Notes: generated from the sequence alone by a model not told the origin. A DNA stretch of 64,000 bases from Duganella sp. (GCA_026225475.1 JAMFSU010000143.1:16427-80426); one strand, 5' to 3'. Positions 38,868 to 51,195 are shown, counted from the first letter of the stretch. Numbers and translations: made by a program.

Positions 38868-39812
38868 ATGACCTCTTCCCGTCCCGACATTCTGATTGCA
38901 ACGACTTTGCTGCCCCATCTGGTCACGCGCTTGCATCAGCACTTCAATTGCCATGACCTGACCAGCCTGGAACCGGCTGCACTGGCAAAGGTAGCACCGA
39001 CCATCCGCGGCATCGCCTGCCGTGGCGAATCCAAGATTACGCGCGAATTCATGGCGCAATTTCCCGCACTGGAACTGGTGTCAGTGTTCGGCGTCGGCTA
39101 TGACGGCGTCGATGCAGTAGCAGCGCGTGAACGCGGTGTGGAAGTGACGCATACGCCCGATGTATTGACCGATGACGTGGCCGATTTCGCCATGACTTTG
39201 TTGCTCTCGACTGCGCGTCAGATCGTACATGCAGACCATTACGCCCGCAGCGGCGCATGGAAAAAAGGACCACATGCATTGACCACCAAGGTAACCGGTA
39301 GCAAATTGGGCATTGTCGGCCTGGGCCGCATCGGTAAAGCCATCGCCCATCGTGCTGCGGCATTTGATATGACGATTTCATATCACAACCGCTCGCCGCA
39401 AAAGGATGTCAGCTATCGCTACGTCGCCGATCTCAAGACACTGGCTGCCGAAGTCGACTTCCTGGTGCTGGCCATGCCCGGCGGCGCCGGCACGCGTGCA
39501 TTGATCAATGCCGAGGTGTTGCAGGCGCTTGGCCCCAAAGGCTTCCTGATCAACGTCGCACGCGGCTCGGTGGTCGATGAGAGCGCTCTGATCAAAGCGC
39601 TGCAAGACGGCACCCTCGGCGGCGCTGGCCTCGATGTGTTCGAGGATGAACCCAACATCCCGGAAGCACTCGCCAAGCTCGACAATGTCGTGCTGACACC
39701 GCACATGGCCAGCGGCACCGTGGTCACGCGCGTGGCCATGGCCGATCTGGCATTCGACAATCTGGCGGCGCATTTCGATGGCAAACCAGTGCTCACGCCA
39801 GTACCGCAATAA
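38868..39812 (+). CDS. D-isomer 2-hydroxyacid dehydrogenase
   Basis: The 314-residue protein has the NAD(P)-binding GIVGLGRIGKAIAHRA at about 147, the catalytic arginine in INVARGSVVDE, glutamate in FEDEPNIPEAL and histidine in LTPHMASGT. It belongs to the glyoxylate/hydroxypyruvate reductase (GhrA/GyaR-like) group and would reduce glyoxylate or hydroxypyruvate. That would complement glycolate oxidation at the left end of the window, though the two loci are 34 kb apart. A strong palindromic terminator follows. Confidence 0.92.
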   Translation: MTSSRPDILIATTLLPHLVTRLHQHFNCHDLTSLEPAALAKVAPTIRGIACRGESKITREFMAQFPALELVSVFGVGYDGVDAVAARERGVEVTHTPDVLTDDVADFAMTLLLSTARQIVHADHYARSGAWKKGPHALTTKVTGSKLGIVGLGRIGKAIAHRAAAFDMTISYHNRSPQKDVSYRYVADLKTLAAEVDFLVLAMPGGAGTRALINAEVLQALGPKGFLINVARGSVVDESALIKALQDGTLGGAGLDVFEDEPNIPEALAKLDNVVLTPHMASGTVVTRVAMADLAFDNLAAHFDGKPVLTPVPQ

Positions 39813-39840
39813 TCAAGATCATTTATCATCGATGGGCAAA

Positions 39841-39870
39841 AAAAACGCGACTGCATGCAGTCGCGTTTTT
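39841..39870. terminator. Bidirectional palindromic terminator
   Basis: A perfect 30-nt palindrome: aaaaacgcgactgca followed directly by its complement tgcagtcgcgttttt. With A-run and T-run ends it can terminate the hydroxyacid dehydrogenase and the convergent fadD. Confidence 0.85.
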
Positions 39871-39910
39871 CAATGTTGCTGATGATTAGTCGGCAACAGC
39901 AACACCAATA

Positions 39911-41593
39911 TCAAGCAGCCTTCTTTTCATCGCGCAATTCCCGGCGCAGGATTTTGCCGACATTGGTCTTCGGCAGTTCATCGCGGAATTCAATGTATTT
40001 CGGCTTCTTGTAACCGGTGAACTGTTCCTTGCAATAGGCCATCAATTGCTCGGCTGTGAGCGACTTGTCCTTGCGTACCACGAACAGCTTGACGGCTTCG
40101 CCAGTATGTTCGTCGGGCACGCCGACACAGGCACACTCCAACACGCCCGGATGCTGCGCCACTACGCCTTCGAGTTCATTCGGATAGACATTGAAACCGG
40201 ATACCAGAATCATGTCTTTCTTGCGATCGACGATACGCGTATAACCGCGCTCATCCATGATGCCAATGTCGCCTGACTTGAAGAAGCCGTCCGGCGTCAT
40301 GACCTTGGCAGTTTCATCGGGGCGATTCCAGTAACCGGCCATCACCTGCGGTCCGCGTATGGCGATTTCGCCCGATTGCCCCAGCGGCACCGGATTACCA
40401 GCGTCGTCCAGAATGCGCAACTCAGTCGATGGCAACGGCAAGCCGATAGTGCCGGTGTAATCCTTGATCGTGCACGGATTGGCGCTGGCAATCGGCGACG
40501 TTTCGGACAAGCCGTAACCTTCAATGATGGCGCAACCGGTGACCTTCTTCCAGCGATCGGCAACCGCTTGCTGCACCGCCATGCCGCCACCGACGCAACA
40601 ACGATAGCCAGAGAAATCGAGCTTGGCGAAGTCGGGATGATTCAACAGCGCGTTGTAGAGCGTGTTGACTGCCGGGAAGGTATTAACCTTGTACTTGCCC
40701 AATTCCTTGATGAAGCCGGGAATGTCGCGCGGATTCGGGATCAGCACATTGAGCGCACCTTCACGCGTGCCCAGCATATTGCAGACTGTCAGCGCAAAGA
40801 TGTGGTACAGCGGCAAGGCGCAAATGAATACCAGTTGATCGAGCTTGGCACCTTGCTTCAAGGCCGGCATCAGCCACTCTTCGGCTTGCAGCACATTGGC
40901 CACCAGATTGCGGTGTGTCAGTACCGCACCCTTGGCGACGCCGGTGGTGCCGCCGGTATATTGCAGGAAGGCGATATCGTCGTGACTGATGGTGACTGGC
41001 GTCAAGGTCTTGTCTTCGCCGCGCGCCAGCGCTTGCTTGAAGGTGATTGCCTGCGGCAGCGTGAACGGCGGCACCAGTTTCTTCACATGGCGTACCACCA
41101 GGTTGACAATGGCGCCCTTGAGGCCACCCAGCAACTCACCCATGCTGGCCACCACCACGTGCTTGACGCTGGTGTTGCCAATCACCTTGGCCAGCGTGCA
41201 GGCGAAGTTTTCCAGCACGAAGATTGCTTCGGCGCCGGAATCCTTGAGTTGATGTTCGAGTTCGCGAGGCGTGTACAACGGATTGACGTTGACCGCGACA
41301 TAGCCGGCGCGCAGGATGGCGGCAATCACGATCGGATACTGCAACACATTCGGCATCATGATGGCCACGCGCGCGCCCTTGTTCAGGCCGGTGCTTTGCA
41401 ACCATGCACCAATGGCCAGGGAGAGCTTGTCCAGCTCGCCATACGTCAAATACTTGCCCATGCAAACATAGGCATTGCGGTCGGCATATTTAACGAAAGC
41501 TTCGTCGATCAAATGCACCAATGACCGGTAACGGCTCGGGTCGATCTCGGCCGGGACGCCTGCGGGGTAAGATGCAAGCCAGAAATTATCCAT
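39911..41593 (-). CDS. fadD: Long-chain fatty acid-CoA ligase
   Basis: The ATG at 41593 (MDNFWLASYPAGVPAEID) follows AAAGGAAC and gives 560 residues, a usual FadD length. It contains the AMP-binding motif YTGGTTGVAKGAVLTH, EGYGLSETSPIASAN, and the C-terminal GDIGIMDERGYTRIVDRKKD and catalytic lysine in PKTNVGKILRRELR. It activates long-chain fatty acids to acyl-CoA at the inner membrane for beta-oxidation or phospholipid synthesis. Confidence 0.94.
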   Translation of the reverse strand: MDNFWLASYPAGVPAEIDPSRYRSLVHLIDEAFVKYADRNAYVCMGKYLTYGELDKLSLAIGAWLQSTGLNKGARVAIMMPNVLQYPIVIAAILRAGYVAVNVNPLYTPRELEHQLKDSGAEAIFVLENFACTLAKVIGNTSVKHVVVASMGELLGGLKGAIVNLVVRHVKKLVPPFTLPQAITFKQALARGEDKTLTPVTISHDDIAFLQYTGGTTGVAKGAVLTHRNLVANVLQAEEWLMPALKQGAKLDQLVFICALPLYHIFALTVCNMLGTREGALNVLIPNPRDIPGFIKELGKYKVNTFPAVNTLYNALLNHPDFAKLDFSGYRCCVGGGMAVQQAVADRWKKVTGCAIIEGYGLSETSPIASANPCTIKDYTGTIGLPLPSTELRILDDAGNPVPLGQSGEIAIRGPQVMAGYWNRPDETAKVMTPDGFFKSGDIGIMDERGYTRIVDRKKDMILVSGFNVYPNELEGVVAQHPGVLECACVGVPDEHTGEAVKLFVVRKDKSLTAEQLMAYCKEQFTGYKKPKYIEFRDELPKTNVGKILRRELRDEKKAA

Positions 41594-41851
41594 GTTGTTC
41601 CTTTGTCTCCGATTTAGCGCGGCAGCCCGATGATGTTCGGCGCTTTTATCCCCGCAACAAAAAAGCACGGTTGTGTTTTTATTTATTGCAGATGCTATCT
41701 AGCTATCCGACTAAGGGCAAGTAGTTTAAGAAGAATTACACAATTTTCCCACTGGTGCGGGTATCGGCCACGTCATTTGCTACTGTGCGCCAAAATTTCC
41801 CTCTGAACAAGTTTTTCGGCAAAATAATTTCCCGGAAGTAACTTTCCACTT

Positions 41852-42909
41852 TCATTGCTTTGCTATGCTTGCCTGCAAACGGTCCAACGCCAGATCGCGG
41901 GCCCCCTTGTCTAGGGCCGCCAGTTTTTTGACCTGCGCAAAAAATGCTACAAAGCTGCCACTTTGCTGGAACAAGGCGCGGAAAGCCGGAACCCGGTCGT
42001 GATAAGCACCGATCAAGGCCAGATGTGCATTCGACAAAGGCATGGCGAACCAGCGGTCATAGCCGGCAAAGCCATTCCAGCTCTGCTTGAGTTGTTGGTA
42101 ATCAGCGCGCAGGGCATCAAATAACTGCGCCTTGCGCTGCAGCTTTTCCTCATCGCTGGCACCACTGCGATAATTGCTGTCGAGTTGCGCACGATATTTC
42201 AGCAGCAAGGCCAGAAAGCCTTGCCGGCGCGCTGCAAATACTTGATAAGCCGCACTCAGCTTGGCGTCGTCACGGCGCTGCAACCAACGCTCGACACCCA
42301 GTTCTTCCACCGTGGTGGCATAGGATTCATTGAATTGCGTATCGCCTTTGACATACAGCAACTGATGCGCCAGCTCATGAAAGATCAGGCGCGCCAGTTC
42401 GCCATCGGGATAATTGATAAAGGTCGACATGACCGGATCATTGAACCAGCCCAGCGTGGAATACGCCGGCACGCCGGCGACCTGCACATCGTAGCCTTCC
42501 TGAGCCAGGCTGTCGGCATAGGTTTGTGCTTCCTGCTCGTCGTAATAACCGCGATAGTCGACGCAACCGGCAATCGGGAAACACCATTTGCGCGCCTGCA
42601 ATGACAGCGCGGGTGCCGCCACCACATTCCACACCACGAACGGCCGTGGCAATTGCACATATGACTTGTAACTACCGTTGTCCGGCAAATCCAATTGTTC
42701 GACTGCAAAACGGCGGATCTCGCGCACCGTTTGCAATTTGTTGCGCAACTGTTCGGAGGTCTGCGGATCGGCCAGCCATGCATCAATCGGCTTGGCTTGC
42801 GCCAGCAAGCTGTACTGGCCCTGCGCAGCTTGCGCGTAATAACCGAGCGAGGTGCAGCCGCCCAGCCACAGGCACGACGCTGTTGTCACCGCGGCCGCGG
42901 CGACTTTGC

Positions 42910-42928
<19 letters not shown>
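41852..42928 (-). CDS. Lipoprotein zinc aminopeptidase, PF10023 type
   Basis: The 358-residue protein has a lipobox-bearing signal peptide (LWLGGC, Cys25 as lipid site). The metal site is FHELAHQLLYVKGD, followed by the third ligand region FNESYATTVEELG, and ALSLQARKWCFPIAGCVDYRGY earlier. This fits the putative aminopeptidase family PF10023 found in Gram-negative bacteria, with peptidase activity inferred from HExxH. It overlaps the end of the molybdopterin oxidoreductase gene by 19 nt on the same strand. Confidence 0.85.
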
Positions 42929-45045
<2,117 letters not shown>

Positions 45046-45165
45046 GGCAATCGAAAATGAAACAGCAGGATAGCCACTTTATCTTAAAATACGCCGACTT
45101 TTCTGACAAAACACCGCAATACCATTCTCTTCCCTGGCCGCGCCCTGCCGGTCGGGCAATCAGTC

Positions 45166-46209
45166 TTAGCCCTGACTATCGTTCAAATGACACGCTGATA
45201 AATGCCCCGCAGCGACTTCCTTCAACAATGGCCGTTCCTGCGCGCAACGCGCCATCGCCTGCGGGCAACGCGGATGAAAATGACAGCCCGATGGTGGTTG
45301 TAGCGGCGAAGGAATTTCACCCTTAACGGCGAAATAGATCGCCTTGCCCACCTCCAGTTTCGGCGCTGACGCCAGCAGAGCTTGCGTATATGGATGATTG
45401 GCGTGAGCAAACACGGCCTCGGTCGGTGCCGATTCGACCACGCGGCCCAGATACATGATCAACACCCGGTCGGAAATATGTCGCACAACACCGAGATCGT
45501 GACTGATGAACAGATAAGTCAGATCCAGTTCGTCGCGCAGCTTGATGAACAGATTGAGCACTTGTGCCTGAATCGACACATCGAGCGCCGCCACCGCTTC
45601 ATCGCAGACCAGGAAGGTCGGTTGCACTGCCAGCGCACGTGCAATGCCGATACGCGCGCGCTGGCCACCCGAAAACTGATGCGGAAACCGGCGCAGCATA
45701 TCGGCGCTCAAACCGACCCGTTGCAACAGGTCCGCGACATAGTCCTGTTGATCGCCGTGTGCGACCATGCCATGCACCACCGGCGCTTCACCGACGATAT
45801 CAACCACGCGCAAGCGTGGATTGAGCGAGGCATATGGATCCTGAAAAATCATCTGGATCTGCAACTGCTGCGCCCGTTGCTGTGGCCCGCGCATGGTGTC
45901 GAGGTTTTCGCCACGCCACAGGCGCTGACCGGAACTCAAACCATGCAAACCAGTGACCATACGTCCCAGTGTCGACTTGCCACAACCCGATTCGCCGACC
46001 AGACCGACCACCTCGCCACGTTGGATATGCAAGCTGACGTCATCGACCGCATGTACCACTTCTTCCTGCAATACCTTGCCAAAGCGCCGCGTCAACAAAT
46101 TGGCAGTCTTGGCCGCGGCATCGAGTGGCTTGACGAAGCGCTTGGCGACCTGGCGCAACTCCAGCAACGGCGTTTCCTCTGGCAAATGAGTATGCATTTT
46201 GTCGGTCAT
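45166..46209 (-). CDS. Dipeptide/oligopeptide ABC transporter ATPase, DppF type
   Basis: The ATG at 46209 overlaps the preceding gene's stop as ATGA and gives 347 residues. ABC motifs are GESGCGKST, signature [15 protein letters not shown], Walker [12 protein letters not shown] and the oligopeptide-transporter C-terminal region ([13 protein letters not shown] [12 protein letters not shown], then [14 protein letters not shown]) that often binds an Fe-S cluster. It pairs with the next ATPase to drive import. It ends the four-gene operon. Confidence 0.92.
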   Translation of the reverse strand: MTDKMHTHLPEETPLLELRQVAKRFVKPLDAAAKTANLLTRRFGKVLQEEVVHAVDDVSLHIQRGEVVGLVGESGCGKSTLGRMVTGLHGLSSGQRLWRGENLDTMRGPQQRAQQLQIQMIFQDPYASLNPRLRVVDIVGEAPVVHGMVAHGDQQDYVADLLQRVGLSADMLRRFPHQFSGGQRARIGIARALAVQPTFLVCDEAVAALDVSIQAQVLNLFIKLRDELDLTYLFISHDLGVVRHISDRVLIMYLGRVVESAPTEAVFAHANHPYTQALLASAPKLEVGKAIYFAVKGEIPSPLQPPSGCHFHPRCPQAMARCAQERPLLKEVAAGHLSACHLNDSQG

Positions 46210-47180
46210 GGCATTGCCTCGATAGGATGAAAACAACGCAAGGCACGGCCGTCCACCGTACGTGTCGGTGGTGTATCAGTACAGACCTCGGTGGCATAGC
46301 TGCAGCGATCACGAAAGGCACAGCCCGATGGCAGCTTCAGCAATGATGGCGTGCTGCCTGGAATCTGCCGCAGCGGACTGCCACGCGGATTGCGCGACGG
46401 CGCCGAGGCGATCAGGCCATGCGTGTAGGGATGCCGTGGCTGGCTTAGCACTTGCGCCACCGTTCCACTTTCGACGATGCGACCGGCATACATCACGCTG
46501 ACCGTATCGGCCAGCCCCGCCACCACCGACAGGTCATGCGTGATCCAGATCAACGCGGTGCCGGTTTCGCGGCACAGCTTTTGCATTTCAAACAAAATCT
46601 GTCCTTGTATGGTCACATCGAGCGCGGTGGTCGGCTCGTCGCAAATGATCAGATCAGGCCGGTTGAGCAAGGCAATGGCAATCGCCACACGCTGGCGCAT
46701 GCCCCCCGAAAATTGATGCGGATAGGCATGCAGGCGTTCATCGGGCGCTGCGATGCCAACCCGTACCAGGGCATCGCGCGCCAATGTCAATGCCGCTTGC
46801 TTGCCGATAGATTGATGCGCCAGCACGGTTTCTACCATTTGCGTATCGATGCGCAACACCGGGCTCAGGGTCATCATCGGATCCTGAAAAATCATGGCGA
46901 TGCGATTGCCGCGCAGGGAACGCATCTGCTCCGCCGAGACAGTGCGCAAGTCTTGCCCGTTGAGCAGGATGCGACCGCCAACCACCCGACCTGGCGCGTC
47001 GATCAAACCCATGATCGAATAGCCGGTCATTGACTTGCCCGAGCCCGATTCGCCGACCAGGCCCATTACCTGCCCCGGTGCCACGCTGAACGACACATCG
47101 TCGACCGCACGGGCGATGCCTCCACGTGATTTGAAATGCGTCTGCAGGTTTTCTACCTGTAAGGTCGGCATCGTCATCAT
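46206..47180 (-). CDS. Dipeptide/oligopeptide ABC transporter ATPase, DppD type
   Basis: The 324-residue protein has Walker A GESGSGKSM, signature FSGGMRQRVAIAIALL, Walker B LIICDEPTTALDVT and the C-terminal GCAFRDRCSYATEVC cluster region. The K-S-M instead of K-S-T in Walker A is common in DppD/OppD. It overlaps neighbours by ATGA on both sides, a tightly coupled operon. Confidence 0.92.
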   Translation of the reverse strand: MMTMPTLQVENLQTHFKSRGGIARAVDDVSFSVAPGQVMGLVGESGSGKSMTGYSIMGLIDAPGRVVGGRILLNGQDLRTVSAEQMRSLRGNRIAMIFQDPMMTLSPVLRIDTQMVETVLAHQSIGKQAALTLARDALVRVGIAAPDERLHAYPHQFSGGMRQRVAIAIALLNRPDLIICDEPTTALDVTIQGQILFEMQKLCRETGTALIWITHDLSVVAGLADTVSVMYAGRIVESGTVAQVLSQPRHPYTHGLIASAPSRNPRGSPLRQIPGSTPSLLKLPSGCAFRDRCSYATEVCTDTPPTRTVDGRALRCFHPIEAMP

Positions 47181-48073
47181 TGCACCTGCAAACGAGGATT
47201 GAGGACGTCACGTAATTGATCCGCCACCAGATTGATGGCAATCACGGTCACCAGCAAGGCAACGCCGGGAAAGAAACTGATCCAGTATTTGCCCGACATC
47301 AGGTATTGAAAGCCATTGGAAATCAGCAAACCGAGCGATGGTTCCGTCACAGGTAAACCCAGCCCCAAAAATGACAAGGTCGCCTCCAGCGAAATTGCCG
47401 AGGCCACCTGCAAGGCGGCAATCACGATCAAGGGCGGCAGACAGTTGGGCAGCAGATGACGGAACATGATCCGCAGCGGCGACAAGCCCAACAGGCGCGC
47501 TGCTTCGATGTACTCTTTCTTGCGCTCGACCAGTGCCGTGCTGCGCGTGGTCCGTGCATAGTAGGCCCATTGCACGGTCACCAGCGCAATGATGATTTTG
47601 TCAACGCCGCGCCCGGTCAATGCCAACAGAATCAACGCCACCAGGATCGGCGGAAACGCCAATTGGATATCTGCTACCCGCATGATCAAGGCCTCAATGC
47701 GGCCACCGGCATAGCCCGCCAATAGTCCGAGTGACAGACCGATGCCCAGCGCAATCACGGTACTGGTGGCGCCGACCATGACCGAGATGCGTAAGCCATA
47801 CAAGATCGCTGACAACATATCACGCCCTTGATCATCAGTGCCCAGCAGATAGGCAAGCCCGTCGAGCGACTTTTTTCCTGGTTCAAGGTTCGAATCCATG
47901 ATGTCAAGGTGTTCCAGATCATAGGGATTTTGGGGCGCAATGAACGGTGCCAGAACTGCTGCCAGCAAGATCAGCACCAACAACATAAAGCCGAATGTGG
48001 CGAGCTTGCTACCGAAGAAGGCTTGTAGAAAACGACTGAACGGCGTATCGGCAGCGGTAATTTTTTTAAACAT
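47177..48073 (-). CDS. Dipeptide-type ABC transporter permease, DppC type
   Basis: The ATG at 48073 (MFKKITAADTPFSRFL) starts one base after the preceding stop (TGAGATG) and gives 298 residues. One N-terminal helix (ATFGFMLLVLILLAAVLAPFI) is followed by the DppC N-domain LAYLLGTDDQGRDMLSAILYG and the permease loop EYIEAARLLGLSPLRIMFRH. It forms the inner-membrane channel with the DppB-type protein. Confidence 0.92.
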   Translation of the reverse strand: MFKKITAADTPFSRFLQAFFGSKLATFGFMLLVLILLAAVLAPFIAPQNPYDLEHLDIMDSNLEPGKKSLDGLAYLLGTDDQGRDMLSAILYGLRISVMVGATSTVIALGIGLSLGLLAGYAGGRIEALIMRVADIQLAFPPILVALILLALTGRGVDKIIIALVTVQWAYYARTTRSTALVERKKEYIEAARLLGLSPLRIMFRHLLPNCLPPLIVIAALQVASAISLEATLSFLGLGLPVTEPSLGLLISNGFQYLMSGKYWISFFPGVALLVTVIAINLVADQLRDVLNPRLQVQ

Positions 48074-48074
48074 C

Positions 48075-49052
48075 TCAGCCCTTCGCCTCAGACAGGCGCA
48101 CGCGCGGATCAAGCAGCGAATACAACAGGTCGACACACAAATTGAGCCCGATGAAGATAACCACAATCAAGGACAGGAAAGCCACGATTACTGGCCGGTC
48201 AAGGACCCGGATCGAATCGATCAAGAGCTTGCCCACACCGGGCCAGGCAAAAATCGATTCGGTCACGATCGAGAAAGCGATGATGGAACCAAACTGCAGC
48301 GCCACCACGGTGACGATCGGGATCAGGATATTTTTGAGCACATGCACTCCGACGATGCGACGATTGCGCAGGCCCTTGGCCCGTGCGAACTTGATGTAAT
48401 CCTGCAGCAGCGCCTCCTGGGTGCCGGCGCGCGTCAAGCGGATGATCAGCGCGATATTGAACAGCGACAGATTGAACGCCGGCATCATCAGATGCTTCAA
48501 GCCATCCCAGGTCAGAAAGCCAAACGGCACACCGAACAGCAATGCCGTCTGGCCACGCCCACCGGTGGGCAGCCAGCCCAGTTGCACGGCAAACACCATG
48601 ATGAGCATCAACCCGACCCAGAATGTCGGTAAAGAAAAACCAAAAATTGATACCGTCATGATGGTTTTGCTGGTCATGCTCTGGGGCCGCAAACCGGCCC
48701 ACAAACCCAACGGCAAACCGATCACCACGGCAATGAGCATGGCCGACACCGCCAACTCCAGCGTCGCCGGCAGGCGCTCCAGAATCAACCCCATGGCTGG
48801 GGTGGCATAGACGAATGAGCGTCCCATGTCGCCGGCCAGGGCATTCTTGATAAAGTAAAAATACTGCACCCACAACGGCTGATCGAGGCCGAAGGCGGCA
48901 ATCACCCGGGCCCGTTCAATCTGGTCGGCATCGGCGCTGATGAGAATGTCAATCGGATTGCCGATGGCATAGACGCTGACGAACACCAGCAGCGACATCA
49001 GCAGCAGAACGGCAATACTTTGTACGCAACGTCGAAGAGTGAAAACAAGCAT
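48075..49052 (-). CDS. Dipeptide-type ABC transporter permease, DppB type
   Basis: The ATG at 49052 (MLVFTLRRCVQSIAVLLLMS) gives 325 residues and avoids an upstream hydrophilic extension. It has about six helices, the FGLDQPLWVQYFYFIKNAL segment after helix one, and the EAA-like loop LLQDYIKFARAKGLRNRRIV. This is the first gene of the four-gene transporter. No substrate-binding protein gene is next to it, which is unusual, as one normally leads such operons. Confidence 0.92.
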   Translation of the reverse strand: MLVFTLRRCVQSIAVLLLMSLLVFVSVYAIGNPIDILISADADQIERARVIAAFGLDQPLWVQYFYFIKNALAGDMGRSFVYATPAMGLILERLPATLELAVSAMLIAVVIGLPLGLWAGLRPQSMTSKTIMTVSIFGFSLPTFWVGLMLIMVFAVQLGWLPTGGRGQTALLFGVPFGFLTWDGLKHLMMPAFNLSLFNIALIIRLTRAGTQEALLQDYIKFARAKGLRNRRIVGVHVLKNILIPIVTVVALQFGSIIAFSIVTESIFAWPGVGKLLIDSIRVLDRPVIVAFLSLIVVIFIGLNLCVDLLYSLLDPRVRLSEAKG

Positions 49053-49300
49053 AGGCTGGCGACTGGCTGCTAAAGATGAAAAAGCGGTGAATGTGTGACC
49101 GGCGATAAACATAGCCTGGCACGGAAAATGCTGATGATGCATAAATCATGCGAGACAAGCAACTACATTTATGGCAAGGCGACATATCAAGGAATCATAT
49201 AGACTATTAGCAGAGATCTGTTATCACGCCACTACATCACAGCTTCAGTAATCAATATTGACCCTATCCGTTATCAATCCGTGAGTCCAGCGACTCCCAT

Positions 49301-49310
49301 CCCCCCCCCC
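49301..49310. repeat. Poly-C tract in divergent promoter region
   Basis: Ten consecutive C bases on the plus strand, about 30 nt before the M20 amidohydrolase start and about 250 nt from the transporter start. A TTGACC box (49258-49263) lies upstream. Tract length could vary by slippage; no other homopolymer of this length is seen in the window. Confidence 0.85.
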
Positions 49311-49339
49311 GACAAGCGTAGCGCATTGAGGCAAGTATC

Positions 49340-50536
49340 ATGAAACTAATCGATCCCATCATTCAATTCCACGCCGAATTACAAAAAATTCGCCGCGACA
49401 TCCATGCTCACCCAGAATTGAGCTATCAGGAAATCCGCACTTCTGATTTGGTTGCACAAAAATTGACCGACTGGGGCATCCCGGTGGTGCGCGGCCTCGG
49501 CATCACTGGCGTGGTGGGCATCATCAAAAATGGCAACAGTACGCGCGCGATCGGCCTGCGCGCCGATTTGGATGCGCTGCCAATGCCAGAATTGAACACC
49601 TTTGCGCATGCGTCCAAACACGATGGAAAGATGCATGCTTGCGGTCATGATGGCCATACTGCCATGCTGCTCGGCGCGGCACATTACCTGTCCCGGCATC
49701 GCGACTTCGATGGCACCGTGTATGTGATTTTCCAACCGGCCGAAGAAGGCGGCCGTGGTGCCGACCGCATGATCAAGGATGGCTTGTTTGAACAATGCCC
49801 GATGGATGCGGTATTCGGCATGCACAACTGGCCCGGCATGAAGGTCGGCCAATTCGGTGTGACGCCGGGGCCGATGATGGCCTCCAGCAATGAATTTGAA
49901 GTGGTAGTCAAAGGCAAGGGTTCACATGCGGCGCAACCGCACAAAAGCGCCGATCCAGTCATGACGGCGGTGCAGATCGCCCAAGGCTGGCAAACCATTG
50001 TTTCGCGCAATACCAATCCCAATGATGCCGCAGTGCTTTCGGTGACGCAAATCCATGCCGGTAGCGCCACCAATGTGATTCCGGACAGTGCCAATCTGAT
50101 TGGCACTGTGCGCACCTTCAGCACTGAAGTGCTGGATCTGGTCGAACGACGGATGCGTGCCATTGCCGAACACACGGCAGCAGCCTTCGATGCGGAAATC
50201 GAATTTAAATTCAAGCGCAACTATCCGCCACTGATCAACCATGCCAAGGAAGCTGCATTTGCTGCAGGCGTAATGCGCGAGATCGTCGGCGACGACAATG
50301 TCAATGCGGCGATCGAGCCAACCATGAGTTCGGAAGACTTTGCCTTCATGTTGCAACACAAACCCGGCTGCTATGTATTCATCGGCAATGGCGAAGGTAG
50401 TCATCGCGATGGCGGCCATGGTCTGGGACCGTGCAATCTGCACAACCCCAGCTATGACTTCAATGATGATTTGCTGCCAATCGGCGCAACCTATTGGGTG
50501 CGCCTGGCCGAGACCTTCCTCAAGCAGCCAGCGTAA
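49340..50536 (+). CDS. M20 metallopeptidase/amidohydrolase (HipO-like)
   Basis: The 398-residue protein has the M20D motifs RADLDALPMPE, MHACGHDGHTAMLLGAA (Cys and His metal ligands), FQPAEEGGRGADRMIKDG with the catalytic glutamates, GMHNWPGMKVGQFG and the dimerisation domain (about 185-300). Such enzymes hydrolyse N-acyl or N-benzoyl amino acids or peptides. Divergence from a dipeptide-type transporter suggests uptake and hydrolysis of an acylated amino acid or peptide, an inference from context. Confidence 0.92.
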   Translation: MKLIDPIIQFHAELQKIRRDIHAHPELSYQEIRTSDLVAQKLTDWGIPVVRGLGITGVVGIIKNGNSTRAIGLRADLDALPMPELNTFAHASKHDGKMHACGHDGHTAMLLGAAHYLSRHRDFDGTVYVIFQPAEEGGRGADRMIKDGLFEQCPMDAVFGMHNWPGMKVGQFGVTPGPMMASSNEFEVVVKGKGSHAAQPHKSADPVMTAVQIAQGWQTIVSRNTNPNDAAVLSVTQIHAGSATNVIPDSANLIGTVRTFSTEVLDLVERRMRAIAEHTAAAFDAEIEFKFKRNYPPLINHAKEAAFAAGVMREIVGDDNVNAAIEPTMSSEDFAFMLQHKPGCYVFIGNGEGSHRDGGHGLGPCNLHNPSYDFNDDLLPIGATYWVRLAETFLKQPA

Positions 50537-50548
50537 TTCTGCCCTACC

Positions 50549-50580
50549 AACAGCGGCGCGCACGAGGCGGCGCCGCTGTT
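50549..50580. terminator. Hairpin between convergent genes
   Basis: The arms aacagcggcgc and gcgccgctgtt form an 11-bp stem with a 10-nt loop, shared by the amidohydrolase and the following convergent gene. Only a short T-rich sequence follows. Confidence 0.65.
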
Positions 50581-50599
50581 TGGTTGTGCCCCGGCCAGG

Positions 50600-51064
50600 T
50601 CAATCCACCAGGATTGCCACTGCCTGCTTGCCATAGGTGACGATATAGCCGCCATGCTGTTGCTGCCACTGGCGGGCAGTCGCAGCATCGGCGAACCAGT
50701 TTTGTCGGTAATCTCCAAACTGCCCCTGCTCGAAACGATAGCGATCCAGCAATGCGGGATCGCTGGCATCAATCTCACGCTTGCACAGCGCCCAGTCGGC
50801 AAATCCCAATTCACGCGCCAGCACTTGCAACACGTGTTTGAGTTGCAGGCTGGCGCGCACGGCATACAAATCCATCAGTTTCAATTCGGGCATCAAACCG
50901 ACATCGAGCACGCGACGCAGCACCGGCAGTGATTTGCTGGGCGGCAGTGCACGCGCATCGCGCAATAGTCGACGCGCATGGCGGCGTAAGAATTCACTGT
51001 GGGGGCAAGAGGTGAGGATAGTCGCAGATTGCGACGATAACAGCGGATGGTGAGTAGACCACAT
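50600..51064 (-). CDS. Uncharacterised protein with glyoxalase-associated helical region
   Basis: The ATG at 51064 (MWSTHHPLLSSQSATIL) follows AAAGGAAC and gives 154 residues. The middle segment SLQLKHVLQVLARELGFADW resembles the helical motif found at the start of glyoxalase-superfamily-annotated proteins, and the C-terminus WQQQHGGYIVTYGKQAVAIL is unusual. I do not recognise a function. A TATAAT about 130 nt upstream suggests a leader of roughly 120 nt. Confidence 0.6.
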   Translation of the reverse strand: MWSTHHPLLSSQSATILTSCPHSEFLRRHARRLLRDARALPPSKSLPVLRRVLDVGLMPELKLMDLYAVRASLQLKHVLQVLARELGFADWALCKREIDASDPALLDRYRFEQGQFGDYRQNWFADAATARQWQQQHGGYIVTYGKQAVAILVD

Positions 51065-51195
51065 AACGTTCCTTTCGTAGCGCCGTTCTCGCAACGGACA
51101 TCAATAAAGGTCAACGTCAGGGTACTTCCTGGGCGGAACGACCAACGACAGGTGCATCAGCTTTCGCGAGAGTGGGCCTCCTGTCAGACCCGTCG

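Noticed and set aside
40376..41524. Plus-strand frame of 382 codons opposite fadD
   Set aside because: It is fully contained in fadD on the other strand, whose motifs are unmistakable; the antisense protein is rich in His, Gln and Ala.
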